From Pseudorhizobium xiangyangii (lineage in GTDB: Bacteria > Pseudomonadota > Alphaproteobacteria > Rhizobiales > Rhizobiaceae), in the NCBI RefSeq assembly GCF_020531965.1, contig NZ_JAJAWH010000025.1, positions 1-64,000 on the forward strand: 64,000 nucleotides of DNA, given 5' to 3'. The position numbers and the translations under genes are program-made. Below the pieces are notes generated by a model. It did not search any database and was not told where the DNA came from. It worked only from the letters and a program-made list of their open reading frames with translations. Shown piece by piece: positions 8,287-16,404 of the stretch; the stretch's first letter is position 1, and each line of letters opens with the position of its first letter.

Positions 8287-9006
8287 ATGGAACAGTCTGT
8301 CCCGACCCACCGTGAACAGACCCTTCTGCCGGAGGGAATGCGGGGCGTCGTCGCCGATTTCTCGTCGGACCAACGCGCCTTCAAGACGGCCTCCTGGGGT
8401 AAGGCGATGATGTGGATCTTCCTCCTGAGCGATACGTTCGTCTTTGGATGCTTCCTCATCGCCTACATGACTGCACGCATATCGACACCTGTCCCATGGC
8501 CAAATCCAAGCGAGGTCTTCGCGCTGCACATCGGAGGCCAGGACGTCCCCTTGATCCTGATCGCCATCATGACATTCGTGCTGATCTCGAGCAGCGGCAC
8601 CATGGCGATGGCTGTCAATTTCGGCTACCGCCGCGAACGCCGCATCACCGCCGCCTTGATGCTGGCAACGGCTCTGCTCGGCGCCATGTTCGTCGGCATG
8701 CAGGCCTTTGAATGGACGAAGCTGATCTCGGAAGGTGTGCGCCCCTGGGAGAACCCTTGGGGCGCTGCACAGTTCGGCTCATCCTTTTTCATGATTACCG
8801 GCTTTCACGGCACCCACGTCACAATCGGTGTCATCTTCCTCCTTATCGTCGCCCGGAAGGTCTGGCGGGGCGATTTCGATACGGAGAGACGCGGCTTTTT
8901 CACGAGCCGGAAGGGACATTACGAATCCGTCGAGATCATGGGCCTCTATTGGCACTTCGTCGATCTGGTCTGGGTCTTTATCTTCGCGTTCTTCTATCTG
9001 TGGTGA
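8287..9006 (+). CDS. coxP: cytochrome c oxidase subunit III (CoxP-like)
   Basis: A second subunit III homologue, 239 residues with multiple membrane segments. The pattern is more canonical than in the preceding gene: WIFLLSDTFVFGCFLIAY, then FFMITGFHGTHVTIGVIFLL, and the terminal YWHFVDLVWVFIFAFFYLW. AGGGAG lies eight bases before the ATG, 12 bp after the previous stop. The two homologues clearly differ from each other, so this is old divergence rather than a recent duplication. Confidence 0.9.
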   Translation: MEQSVPTHREQTLLPEGMRGVVADFSSDQRAFKTASWGKAMMWIFLLSDTFVFGCFLIAYMTARISTPVPWPNPSEVFALHIGGQDVPLILIAIMTFVLISSSGTMAMAVNFGYRRERRITAALMLATALLGAMFVGMQAFEWTKLISEGVRPWENPWGAAQFGSSFFMITGFHGTHVTIGVIFLLIVARKVWRGDFDTERRGFFTSRKGHYESVEIMGLYWHFVDLVWVFIFAFFYLW

Positions 9007-9013
9007 GGTCGTC

Positions 9014-9355
9014 ATGAGCGAAATGACTGCACATACGCAAACTGCGCAGCAGCATCATCCGATCCGGCTCTACCTTCTTGTCTGGGGCTTGCTTTTCGTG
9101 CTCAGCGCCTTTTCCTACATGGTCGACTACATCGGCATTCAAGGCTATCTGCGCTGGTCGTTAATCCTCCTGTTCATGATGCTCAAGGCAGGGCTGATCG
9201 TCGCTGTCTTCATGCACATGGCCTGGGAACGGCTGGCACTCGTCTACGCGATACTGCTGCCACCAGCAGCAGTTCTAGCCTTCACCGCACTGATGGTGTC
9301 GGAGGCAAACCACACCATTCTTACCCGGCTCGCCTTCTTCGGCACCGCCCCTTGA
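9014..9355 (+). CDS. cytochrome c oxidase subunit IV-like small membrane protein
   Basis: A 113-residue protein with three predicted membrane segments: LYLLVWGLLFVLSAFSYMV, LILLFMMLKAGLIVAVFMHM, and YAILLPPAAVLAFTALMV. The central KAGLIVAVFMHMAWE pattern is that of prokaryotic COX4 subunits. It starts 7 bp after coxP with GAGG upstream and is the last gene of the oxidase operon. It probably helps assembly or stability; it is not catalytic. Confidence 0.82.
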   Translation: MSEMTAHTQTAQQHHPIRLYLLVWGLLFVLSAFSYMVDYIGIQGYLRWSLILLFMMLKAGLIVAVFMHMAWERLALVYAILLPPAAVLAFTALMVSEANHTILTRLAFFGTAP

Positions 9356-9413
9356 CCGAGGGGCAGCGGCGTCGGTTCACCGACCTATCCGGCGAGGTGT
9401 TCCCCAGGAACGA

Positions 9414-10214
9414 TCAACGCTCTGGTACGACAAGCTTGCGATAGAGATGCCAGGTCGCATGTCCAAGCACCGGGATCACGATGGCAAGACCGGCAAAGAG
9501 CACGGCAAAACCCGCCGCCAAAAGCACTGCGACGATCAGCCCCCAGACAATGACCTCGACCGGATTGATCAGGAAGGCTTTCGCCGATGTGAAAACGGCT
9601 GCCGCTGCGCCCACATCGCGATCTAGAAGCAGCGGAAATGCAACGACCGTGGACGCAAGAACCACCAAGGCGAAGAGGAAGCCGATGGCATTGCCATAAA
9701 GGATGAGCTGCCAGCCTCTATCTGTCGTGAACACCTCTTTGATGAAAGTCATCAGCGATTCCGGCTGTTCCGGGCCGAAAAAGCTAACATATAGCGTCTG
9801 AGCGGTCACAAGCCACAGAACGAATATTGCCATCAGCATCAGGCCGACGGCAAGGATGGCTGGCACTGCCGGAGAATGCCTGACCTCAAGAGCATGATTC
9901 CAGGACGTATCGAGACCAAGCTCACGCCGTCGGCTGATTTCATACAGCCCCAGCGCGGCAAACGGGCCTATCAGGGCAAAGCCTGACATCAACGGAAACA
10001 GCAACGGCAACGCATTGGCCCCGGAGGTCCAATAGGCAAGCACGATACCAGCCGCAGGGTAGACCAGACAAAGAAAGACATAGTGGGACGGCTTGGCCCA
10101 GAAATCGTCAAGCCCCTGGTGCAGGGACGCGAATACATCACCCATGCCAATGCGCCGAACCCTAGGCTGGGCGACATTCTCATTGCCTCCAGCGATCACA
10201 TGAAAATGTGTCAT
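9414..10214 (-). CDS. DUF2189 family integral membrane protein
   Basis: A 266-residue protein with about six membrane segments. A cytoplasmic N-terminus (MTHFHVIAGGNENVAQPRVR) is followed by hydrophobic stretches including YVFLCLVYPAAGIVLAYW and LLFPLMSGFALIGPFAALGL; the last helix ends VIPVLGHATWHLYRKLVV. This pattern matches DUF2189 proteins, often found beside alternative terminal oxidases; the function is unknown. The start at 10214 has GGAGGA seven bases upstream; the open frame continues to 10526 but that extension looks non-coding (Arg/Ser/Cys-rich). It converges on the oxidase operon with only 58 bp between the stops. Confidence 0.8.
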   Translation of the reverse strand: MTHFHVIAGGNENVAQPRVRRIGMGDVFASLHQGLDDFWAKPSHYVFLCLVYPAAGIVLAYWTSGANALPLLFPLMSGFALIGPFAALGLYEISRRRELGLDTSWNHALEVRHSPAVPAILAVGLMLMAIFVLWLVTAQTLYVSFFGPEQPESLMTFIKEVFTTDRGWQLILYGNAIGFLFALVVLASTVVAFPLLLDRDVGAAAAVFTSAKAFLINPVEVIVWGLIVAVLLAAGFAVLFAGLAIVIPVLGHATWHLYRKLVVPER

Positions 10215-10707
10215 TGCAGTTCCTCCGATCCGCCGCGAATAGCACCAGTCAGAATGGGCACTCGTGCGACGAACAGTGCCATGGAACCGAATTCGCGTGC
10301 AGGGAGAAGTATACGCCTGCCGGCGACAGCTGGCCAGCGATCTACACCAGAGCAATGGCAAGGTGTCTGCCTTGCAAATAGTTCTGGAGGGGTTGCCTCC
10401 GTACTGTCCGTTTTCAGTCCGCTGGAGCCCGCCTGCGGGGTATCGCCTACCTCGTCCCTGAAACGGGATAACCATGCACGAACAACGCCTTTGCGAGCTG
10501 AGCATCAATCCGTCGACAAGTGTCAATCTTTCTAAATCATCCTAAAGGGGTGGACGTTTCACCCAAAGGTCAACTGCGCCAACAGAGCTTTTTCACCTAC
10601 GAATAGAAGTGGGAGGAAAGCAGCACGAGAACCATTAGTTCGCCCCGCGCCGCGTGTTGTTCCCGCCAAGTACCATCATCGTAAGGCTTTTGAGAGGGTG
10701 ACCCAAT
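10215..10707. promoter_or_regulatory. intergenic region upstream of rfbC and of the DUF2189 gene
   Basis: Almost 500 bp between divergent genes. The open frames here are short and have no ribosome site. It must contain the promoter of the rfbCBDA operon and that of the DUF2189 gene. I see no strong inverted repeat or terminator. Confidence 0.4.
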
Positions 10708-11283
10708 ATGGATATCGAAGCCACGTCACTTCCGGAAGTCATCAAGATCACACCAGCCCGTTTTGGAGACAACCGCGGCTATTTCAGTGAACTGTATCGC
10801 GAGGACCTATTCGGAGCCCGCATCAACGACGTCCACTTCGTTCAAGACAATCAGTCGCTGTCCTGGCAACTGGGGACCGTTCGGGGCCTTCACTTTCAGC
10901 ACCCCCCATTCGGACAGGGTAAGCTTGTCAGGGTTGTCACGGGGGCCATTTTCGATGTCGCTGTGGATATCCGGATTGACTCTCCGACGTTTGGTCAATG
11001 GGCCGGCGCCCATCTGTCAGCGGACAACGGCGCGCAGCTCTGGATCCCGGAGGGCTTTGCTCACGGGTTCATGACCCTCCAGCCGAATACGATTATCAAC
11101 TACAAGGTCACGGCGTCCTACAGCGCCCTCCATGAAGGAGGTATCCTTTGGAACGATCCGGACATCGGGATCGATTGGCCATTTACCCAGCAGCAGGTTC
11201 AGATCTCCTCCAGAGACAGCATGCAACCGCGTCTGCACGAGACGTTCGTCCGTCCGTTAACAGAGGTGGGGGTCGATAGCTGA
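10708..11283 (+). CDS. rfbC: dTDP-4-dehydrorhamnose 3,5-epimerase
   Basis: Third enzyme of dTDP-L-rhamnose synthesis: it epimerises C3 and C5 of dTDP-4-dehydro-6-deoxy-glucose. At 191 residues it has the family length and a cupin fold. Landmarks are RGYFSELYR, the active-site histidine segment GTVRGLHFQHPP, VRVVTGAIFDVAVDIR, and IPEGFAHGFMTL. It is first in rfbC-B-D-A, and its TGA overlaps the rfbB ATG (TGATG). GAGAGGGTG precedes the start. The operon feeds rhamnose to the polysaccharide genes to the right. Confidence 0.95.
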   Translation: MDIEATSLPEVIKITPARFGDNRGYFSELYREDLFGARINDVHFVQDNQSLSWQLGTVRGLHFQHPPFGQGKLVRVVTGAIFDVAVDIRIDSPTFGQWAGAHLSADNGAQLWIPEGFAHGFMTLQPNTIINYKVTASYSALHEGGILWNDPDIGIDWPFTQQQVQISSRDSMQPRLHETFVRPLTEVGVDS

Positions 11284-12356
11284 TGCGCATTGTCGTCACC
11301 GGAGGAGCAGGATTCATCGGATCCGCTCTCGCGCGCCATCTCATCAAGGAGATCGGCGCCGATGTCCTGGTGATCGACAACCTGACCTATGCGGGGAACA
11401 TGGCCTCGTTGGTCTCCGTCGAGCAATCCTCCAACTTCCGATTTCTTCGCGCAGACATCTGCGAGACAGACAGGATCATTCAGGCACTTTCTGCTTTCCG
11501 TCCCGATAAAATCATTCACCTGGCAGCAGAGAGCCACGTGGATCGCTCGATCATCGGCGCCTCGGATTTCGTACGCACCAATATCGTCGGTACGTTCAGC
11601 ATGCTCGAGGCGGCGCGACAGTATTGGAACGGGCTTGTTGCTGAGGAACAGGCCTCCTTCCGCTTCGTGCATGTCTCCACCGATGAGGTGTACGGATCGC
11701 TTTCCGAGACAGGATTGTTCCACGAAGCAACACCGTATGATCCGTCGTCCCCCTACTCAGCCTCAAAGGCCGCCAGCGATCATTTGGCCCTCGCCTGGCA
11801 TCGGACCTATGGCTTGCCTGTCGTGATCAGCAATTGTTCGAACAACTACGGCCCCTACCAGTTTCCGGAAAAGCTCATTCCCTTAACAATCCTCAATGCG
11901 CTTCATGGCCGACCACTTCCAGTCTACGGCGAAGGTCGCAACGTTCGCGACTGGCTTTACGTCGATGATCACGCGCGAGCGCTGGTGCTGGTTGCCACGC
12001 AGGGGGTGCCGGGCCGCAAATACAATGTCGGCGGGCGCAATGAACGGCGCAACATCGACGTCGTCCATTGCATCTGCGCACTCATGGACGAGCGTCGTCC
12101 CCAGCATGCGCCACACAGCCGACTTATCCACTTTGTTAGCGACAGACCTGGCCATGATGCTCGATATGCCATCGACGCGAGCCGATTGGAGACCGAACTC
12201 AAATGGCGCGCATTAGACGATTTTGAGAGTGGGCTTTCCAAAACAGTTGACTGGTTCTTGGACAATGACTGGTGGTGGCTGTCGATTGAAGAGAGTGGCT
12301 CTTCCCGCGAGCGCATCGGCTTGCTCGAGCAGGTGAACACATGCGTGTCGTTGTGA
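11283..12356 (+). CDS. rfbB: dTDP-glucose 4,6-dehydratase
   Basis: Second step of the dTDP-rhamnose pathway. An extended short-chain dehydrogenase of 357 residues with NAD-binding GGAGFIGS near the N-terminus, the catalytic Thr-Asp-Glu trio in STDEVYGS and the Tyr/Lys pair in YSASKAASD. NNYGPYQFPEKLIP and GRNVRDWLYVDDHA are typical RfbB substrate-binding stretches. It overlaps rfbC by one base and rfbD by 16 bases, so the genes are translationally coupled. The last ~20 residues ([18 protein letters not shown]) are slightly longer than in enteric RfbB. Confidence 0.96.
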   Translation: MRIVVTGGAGFIGSALARHLIKEIGADVLVIDNLTYAGNMASLVSVEQSSNFRFLRADICETDRIIQALSAFRPDKIIHLAAESHVDRSIIGASDFVRTNIVGTFSMLEAARQYWNGLVAEEQASFRFVHVSTDEVYGSLSETGLFHEATPYDPSSPYSASKAASDHLALAWHRTYGLPVVISNCSNNYGPYQFPEKLIPLTILNALHGRPLPVYGEGRNVRDWLYVDDHARALVLVATQGVPGRKYNVGGRNERRNIDVVHCICALMDERRPQHAPHSRLIHFVSDRPGHDARYAIDASRLETELKWRALDDFESGLSKTVDWFLDNDWWWLSIEESGSSRERIGLLEQVNTCVSL

Positions 12357-13243
12357 CGGGAACCAAGGGACAGACAGCCAGGTGCCTTCAGGAAATAGCA
12401 CCAAGCCTGGGCCTTGAAATCCTCACGGTCGGCCGCCCGCAACTCGACCTGATGGAGCCCGCTTCTGTCCTTGCGGCAATTACCCGCGCGCGGCCGGATA
12501 TCATTGTTTCTGCGGCGGCCTACACGGCAGTTGACCTTGCCGAAACGGAGGTAGACACAGCCTTTTCCGTCAACGTTGACGGTGCCGGTGCGGTAGCGCA
12601 GGCCGCAGCGGCACTCGATGCACCGCTCATCCACATGTCAACCGATTACGTTTTTGCAGGTGATCAGGCATCGCCGTATCGGGAGACCGATGTGACCCGG
12701 CCCCTTTCGATTTATGGGCTGTCGAAACGCAAGGGAGAGGTGCGTGTCGAAGAGACAACGGGCAACCATGTAATACTTCGTATTGGCTGGCTCTACTCTC
12801 CTTTCGGGCGCAACTTCGTGCGCACAATGATCGACTTGGCGGGCCACCGCGAACAGGTCAACGTGGTCAGAGATCAACGGGGCGGCCCTACCTCTGCATT
12901 CGATGTCGCTCATGTGATTGCCACGATAGCTCAGCGTCTGGTCGACAGTAAGGACGCCGGCCTGCGTGGCATCTTCCACCTTGCACCTCAAGGAGACGCC
13001 AGCTGGGCAGAGCTGGCCGAAGAAGTATTCCGTGGCTACGCCATGGTTACAGGCAAGTCTGTAGCGGTGCGGCCAATTGCTACACACGAGTATCCCACCG
13101 CGGCTCGAAGACCTGCCCGTTCAACGATGGACACGACAAAACTCCGAACCGCCTTTGGGATTTGTCTGCCGCCCTGGCAGGCTTCGCTTCCGGGCGTCGT
13201 AGAGAGGGTTATCCAGGAAAAGGTGGGAGAACTTGCATCATGA
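12341..13243 (+). CDS. rfbD: dTDP-4-dehydrorhamnose reductase
   Basis: Last step, giving dTDP-L-rhamnose. A 300-residue SDR-type reductase with the cofactor loop [10 protein letters not shown] (family GxxGQxG), the Ser/Thr catalytic segment [10 protein letters not shown], and Tyr-x3-Lys in [28 protein letters not shown] is a typical RfbD stretch. The gene begins inside rfbB and its TGA overlaps the rfbA start (ATGA). Confidence 0.95.
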   Translation: MRVVVTGTKGQTARCLQEIAPSLGLEILTVGRPQLDLMEPASVLAAITRARPDIIVSAAAYTAVDLAETEVDTAFSVNVDGAGAVAQAAAALDAPLIHMSTDYVFAGDQASPYRETDVTRPLSIYGLSKRKGEVRVEETTGNHVILRIGWLYSPFGRNFVRTMIDLAGHREQVNVVRDQRGGPTSAFDVAHVIATIAQRLVDSKDAGLRGIFHLAPQGDASWAELAEEVFRGYAMVTGKSVAVRPIATHEYPTAARRPARSTMDTTKLRTAFGICLPPWQASLPGVVERVIQEKVGELAS

Positions 13244-14157
13244 AGGGTATTATCCTTGCCGGCGGTTCCGGGACCAGACTCTATCCGATCAATCAGGCGG
13301 TCTCAAAACAATTGATGCCTGTCTACGACAAGCCGATGATCTACTATCCGCTCACCACGCTCATGCTTGCAGGTATTCGAGAAGTTCTGATCATCACGAC
13401 GCCTCATGATCTGGTCGCGTTTCAACGTCTGCTCCACGATGGTTCGCAATGGGGAATTTCGTTATCATACGCGGTTCAGCCGAGCCCGGATGGTCTGGCG
13501 CAATCCTACATCATTGGTGCCGATCACGTGGCCGGCGAACGGTCGGCCCTGATCCTCGGGGACAACATTTTCTTTGGACATGGCTTGGCAGATATGATGC
13601 AATACGCGGCCAAAGCGTCCACCGGCGCAACCGTTTTCGCATATCAGGTCAGCGCCCCCGAGCGTTACGGCGTGGTAGAATTCGATGCCAGGATGCAGGC
13701 CCTTTCCATCGAGGAGAAGCCGCTGAGACCCAGGTCCAATTGGGCAGTGACCGGACTTTACTTCTACGATGAGACGGCCGCTGACATCGCTTCCAATCTC
13801 ACTCCGTCCAGTCGAGGAGAACTGGAAATCACCGACCTCAACAATGTCTATCTTGAGCGGGGCGATTTGCTCGTGGAGAGAATGGGCCGTGGTTACGCCT
13901 GGCTCGATACCGGCACACCGGACAGCTTGCTGGAGGCGGCCGAATTTGTCGCGACCTTGGAGCGGCGCCAAGGCATTAAGATCGCCTGCCCCGAGGAAGT
14001 TGCACTCCGGATGGGCTATATCGACTTACACACGTTTGAGATTTGCACCGAGCAGCATGCGAAAAGCGCTTATGGTTGCTACCTTCGCCGGCTGCTGCAC
14101 GATGAAAGCCTCGGAGCCGAGCGCATTCCACCGCTACAGCAACTCGCCGCCGTGTGA
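13240..14157 (+). CDS. rfbA: glucose-1-phosphate thymidylyltransferase
   Basis: First enzyme of the pathway: glucose-1-phosphate plus dTTP gives dTDP-glucose. The start at 13240 gives the diagnostic [16 protein letters not shown] nucleotide-binding opening and overlaps the rfbD stop by ATGA; the longer frame from 13162 has no such N-terminus. Further motifs are [16 protein letters not shown], the metal-binding [10 protein letters not shown], and [14 protein letters not shown]. It has 305 residues, normal for the family. It closes the rhamnose operon. Confidence 0.96.
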   Translation: MKGIILAGGSGTRLYPINQAVSKQLMPVYDKPMIYYPLTTLMLAGIREVLIITTPHDLVAFQRLLHDGSQWGISLSYAVQPSPDGLAQSYIIGADHVAGERSALILGDNIFFGHGLADMMQYAAKASTGATVFAYQVSAPERYGVVEFDARMQALSIEEKPLRPRSNWAVTGLYFYDETAADIASNLTPSSRGELEITDLNNVYLERGDLLVERMGRGYAWLDTGTPDSLLEAAEFVATLERRQGIKIACPEEVALRMGYIDLHTFEICTEQHAKSAYGCYLRRLLHDESLGAERIPPLQQLAAV

Positions 14158-14353
14158 AACACGAGCCGATCCTGTGGCGCATCCGCGAGCGATCCTGGCA
14201 CGCGTCGCAGCCCACCCCCGACCAAGTTCCAATAAGATGACTAGTGCCCTTCCTTCGGCGAACCTCTACGTCCATTTGATGTCCGCCCCCCAGGTCGTCG
14301 GCCGGTTCGATGCGTGAGATGATAATCTGTAAAATTCGCGGGGAGGAGGCGAC

Positions 14354-14614
14354 ATGGAACCAGGAACGATACATGTCGAATGGCGGGCACCGGTCACTGT
14401 GAGGATTGGCTACGGGACAGCGGAACTAGTTCGAGGTCCGGCTGAGGCATGCGACTACCTCGCTCGGCGTTGGCCGATGCTGGAGGGCTTCTATCACGAT
14501 CTCGCGGAGCGCAAGTGCCGGGTGGCGGCTGATCGCCGCGCGGCAGTCGAGGAGTCTCGTAATCTCTTTATTTCAGCGGCCATAGAGGCCTCTGTCCTGG
14601 CTGGGGAAGAATGA
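14354..14614 (+). CDS. DUF982 domain small protein
   Basis: An 86-residue protein with the DUF982 layout: WRAPVTVRIGYGTAELVRGP, then EACDYLARRWP and a C-terminal RRAAVEESRNLFISAAIEA. DUF982 proteins are abundant, often as paralogues, in Rhizobiales and have no assigned function. GGGGAGGAGG lies five bases before the ATG, so translation should be strong. It stands alone, about 200 bp after rfbA. Confidence 0.8.
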   Translation: MEPGTIHVEWRAPVTVRIGYGTAELVRGPAEACDYLARRWPMLEGFYHDLAERKCRVAADRRAAVEESRNLFISAAIEASVLAGEE

Positions 14615-14908
14615 CCTGAGCATTCAACGTTACTGAAGAACGGAAGCATGTTCTGACCTTTTCTGGTCCAGAGGCATTCCGATCGGGGCCGATGGCGCAT
14701 TGCACGTTGACCGGAGACTGCCAGGTCTGTCGTTGAGACAATCGGACCCTCTTTTTATGGTCTTGCCCGAGCGGCTCGATGCGATCGTCTCCGAGCAATT
14801 AAGGATTGCTGCGGCAAACAACGCAAAGGAAAACATCTTTCCTGATTGACCGCACCCGGCTTCAATTGGTCGATCGGAGCCACGGGGCAGGATCACCAGG
14901 TTCGCGTC

Positions 14909-15190
14909 TCACTCGGCAGTATCTGAAGAGGCCTGATCACGCAGCCAACGACTTGATGGGGTCATGTTGAAGCTTGACCAATCGCTGTTAATCAAACTTA
15001 CGAACAACCGGTCATTATTCCCCAAACAGTCCTGGAGATGGTCGCGCAGGTCCCGCGCAGGTCCCTCATGCTTTACGAACCAGACCGCCCCCTGCGCCTG
15101 CAACGCGTCGAGCGCGACCAGCTTTTTGCGGACCAATGTGTAGTTTCTACCGATGCGATCCAAGTCCAGTATAACGAGATACACTGCCAT
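14909..15190 (-). CDS. Cas2/VapD-like small protein (SinR-type), no CRISPR context
   Basis: A 93-residue protein beginning MAVYLVILDLDRIGRNYTLV, a beta strand ending in Asp as in Cas2/VapD ferredoxin-like folds. AVWFVKHEGPARDLRDHL and NDRLFVSLINSDWSSFN follow. The start at 15190 is preferred over 15244 because it coincides with the fold start and has GGGAG ten bases upstream. Related stand-alone proteins in alphaproteobacteria are called SinR family; their role is unknown. No CRISPR repeats, cas1 or toxin-antitoxin partner lie nearby. The upstream DNA is notably AT-rich. Confidence 0.6.
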   Translation of the reverse strand: MAVYLVILDLDRIGRNYTLVRKKLVALDALQAQGAVWFVKHEGPARDLRDHLQDCLGNNDRLFVSLINSDWSSFNMTPSSRWLRDQASSDTAE

Positions 15191-15490
15191 AAAAAACACA
15201 GCTCCCTGCGTTCTTCGGGCTGAAGAACGCTTCCCCCACAACAAGAAAACAATTCGGGTGATTTATGGGTATGCAAACAAACATAATGTATATGTCTTTC
15301 GACGAAACAGTCTTACTAGGCGCTACTCTTACCAGTAAAAATCAAAACATACCACATATGCGCTATCAGCAGATGGAAATTTGCCCGTGGCTCTGTAACA
15401 GCGTCCACCGCGAGTTTGATGGTGAAAGGCCATGGCGAGGTCCTGCCCCCCATGGCCTTTGTATTTTCGGTATCGTCACTGCCACAATCT
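15191..15490. promoter_or_regulatory. AT-rich intergenic region between the LuxR-type and Cas2-like genes
   Basis: About 300 bp, unusually AT-rich around 15245-15400 for this window. It holds an ACATA-atgta-TATGT inverted repeat at 15281-15295 and the hairpin at 15425-15460. It should contain the promoter of the minus-strand Cas2-like gene; no clean sigma70 pair was found. Confidence 0.4.
15425..15467 (-). terminator. long hairpin downstream of the LuxR-type regulator
   Basis: AAAGGCCATGG (15425-15435) and CCATGGCCTTT (15450-15460) are perfect 11-bp complementary arms around a 14-nt loop, about 30 bp past the regulator stop. On the minus strand no U-run follows, while the plus-strand side reads GTATTTTC, so the terminator assignment and its direction are uncertain. 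Confidence 0.45.
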
Positions 15491-16276
15491 CTAGACAGAA
15501 TGGTACATGGTGCCGGCCGCAAGATCATTGAGCTTGTAGGCAACTTCTGTTCGATTAGTTGCCTTGAGCTTTTTCATGATATTGCGAATGTGGACCTTGA
15601 CCGTACTCTCACGAAGGTTGAGCTCGTACGCTATAATTTTGTTTGCCTTGCCCTTGCGAAGAGCCTCCACGACAGCCTCCTGTCGCGGAGTAAACATTCC
15701 GAGAAGCGGGCGGGCACTTGCCGCCGCTGGGTCCGCAATCAGATGGCGCATGGCCTGAACGGTTGTCGCCGGCACGAAGATCCCCCCGGCCATCGCCAAA
15801 CTAACCGCCTCAACGCACACTGCGACACCGACCGAAGACGGTATGAAGCCGCGGGCGCCAAACTCCAGCATTTGCAAAACCTGTGGCAGGTCGTCAGAAT
15901 CCGAGAGGATAACAATCGGGATTGAACGGAATTCCGACGTTAACCGGCTCATGTCGTTCATCATGTCGGGATCGCTAGAGCGACGTCCGCCGATGTTGAA
16001 AAGAATGGCTTCTACCGGCGGATGGAAGTCTTTTTCTCTCTTCCATTCGTCGACAGATCCAACGGCAAGAATCTCCCGGTCCATACCGCGACTGATCAGC
16101 GCCTTCGCAAGGCATTCCCGATCCAGGGCCCGCCCATCCAGAAGAAGAAGGCAGCCCTCGCCGTCGGCCACAGCCAGAAACCGATCACTGTCCCTCATCA
16201 CCGCAGTTACGTCCTGCGTGGGCAAAGCCCTCGCCGATATTGCTGATGCCCTATAACCACCTACTGCCGTATTCAT
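15491..16276 (-). CDS. LuxR/FixJ-family transcriptional regulator with degenerate receiver
   Basis: A 261-residue DNA-binding protein. The C-terminal GerE/LuxR helix-turn-helix (about residues 195-252) is intact: FTPRQEAVVEALRKGKANK, then ELNLRESTVKVHIRNIMKKL. The N-terminal domain has the outline of a receiver (CLLLLDGRALDRECL, ILFNIGGRR, PIVILSDSDDLP), but Asn94 stands where the phosphorylated Asp is expected and GFIPSS replaces the usual lysine. Phosphorylation is therefore unlikely. The start at 16276 has AAGGGGGA four bases upstream. It lies downstream of the PKS, flippase and glycosyltransferase on the same strand and is a good candidate regulator of this locus. Two palindromes precede it. 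Confidence 0.82.
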   Translation of the reverse strand: MNTAVGGYRASAISARALPTQDVTAVMRDSDRFLAVADGEGCLLLLDGRALDRECLAKALISRGMDREILAVGSVDEWKREKDFHPPVEAILFNIGGRRSSDPDMMNDMSRLTSEFRSIPIVILSDSDDLPQVLQMLEFGARGFIPSSVGVAVCVEAVSLAMAGGIFVPATTVQAMRHLIADPAAASARPLLGMFTPRQEAVVEALRKGKANKIIAYELNLRESTVKVHIRNIMKKLKATNRTEVAYKLNDLAAGTMYHSV

Positions 16277-16336
16277 GGCGTCCCCCTTGTACTCAACGAG
16301 TGATATCTGCTTTAGGCACTCCTGGTATTCTTCATG

Positions 16337-16366
16337 ATATTGCATAATATCTTCTTTACAGAAGAC
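16337..16366 (-). promoter_or_regulatory. two abutting palindromes upstream of the LuxR-type gene
   Basis: GATATT-gcat-AATATC (16337-16352) is followed directly by TCTTCT-ttac-AGAAGA (16351-16366). On the minus strand a loose sigma70 pair, TTGTCT-N16-TATGCA, runs through both. The arrangement looks like an operator overlapping the regulator's promoter, 60-90 bp before its start codon. Confidence 0.45.
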
Positions 16367-16404
16367 AAAGTGCACAGTTTCCCTACAACTAATAGCTTAC
16401 TTCG

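Noticed and set aside
9371-9384. GTCGGT/ACCGAC hairpin between convergent coxIV-like and DUF2189 genes
   Set aside because: Short stem, two-base loop and no T-run on either side; too weak to call.
10215-10526. N-terminal extension of the DUF2189 protein to 10526
   Set aside because: The extension is Arg/Ser/Cys-rich and the start at 10214 has an excellent GGAGGA site.
14909-15490. CRISPR-Cas remnant suggested by the Cas2-like protein
   Set aside because: No direct repeats with regular spacers, no cas1 or effector gene; related stand-alone proteins exist.
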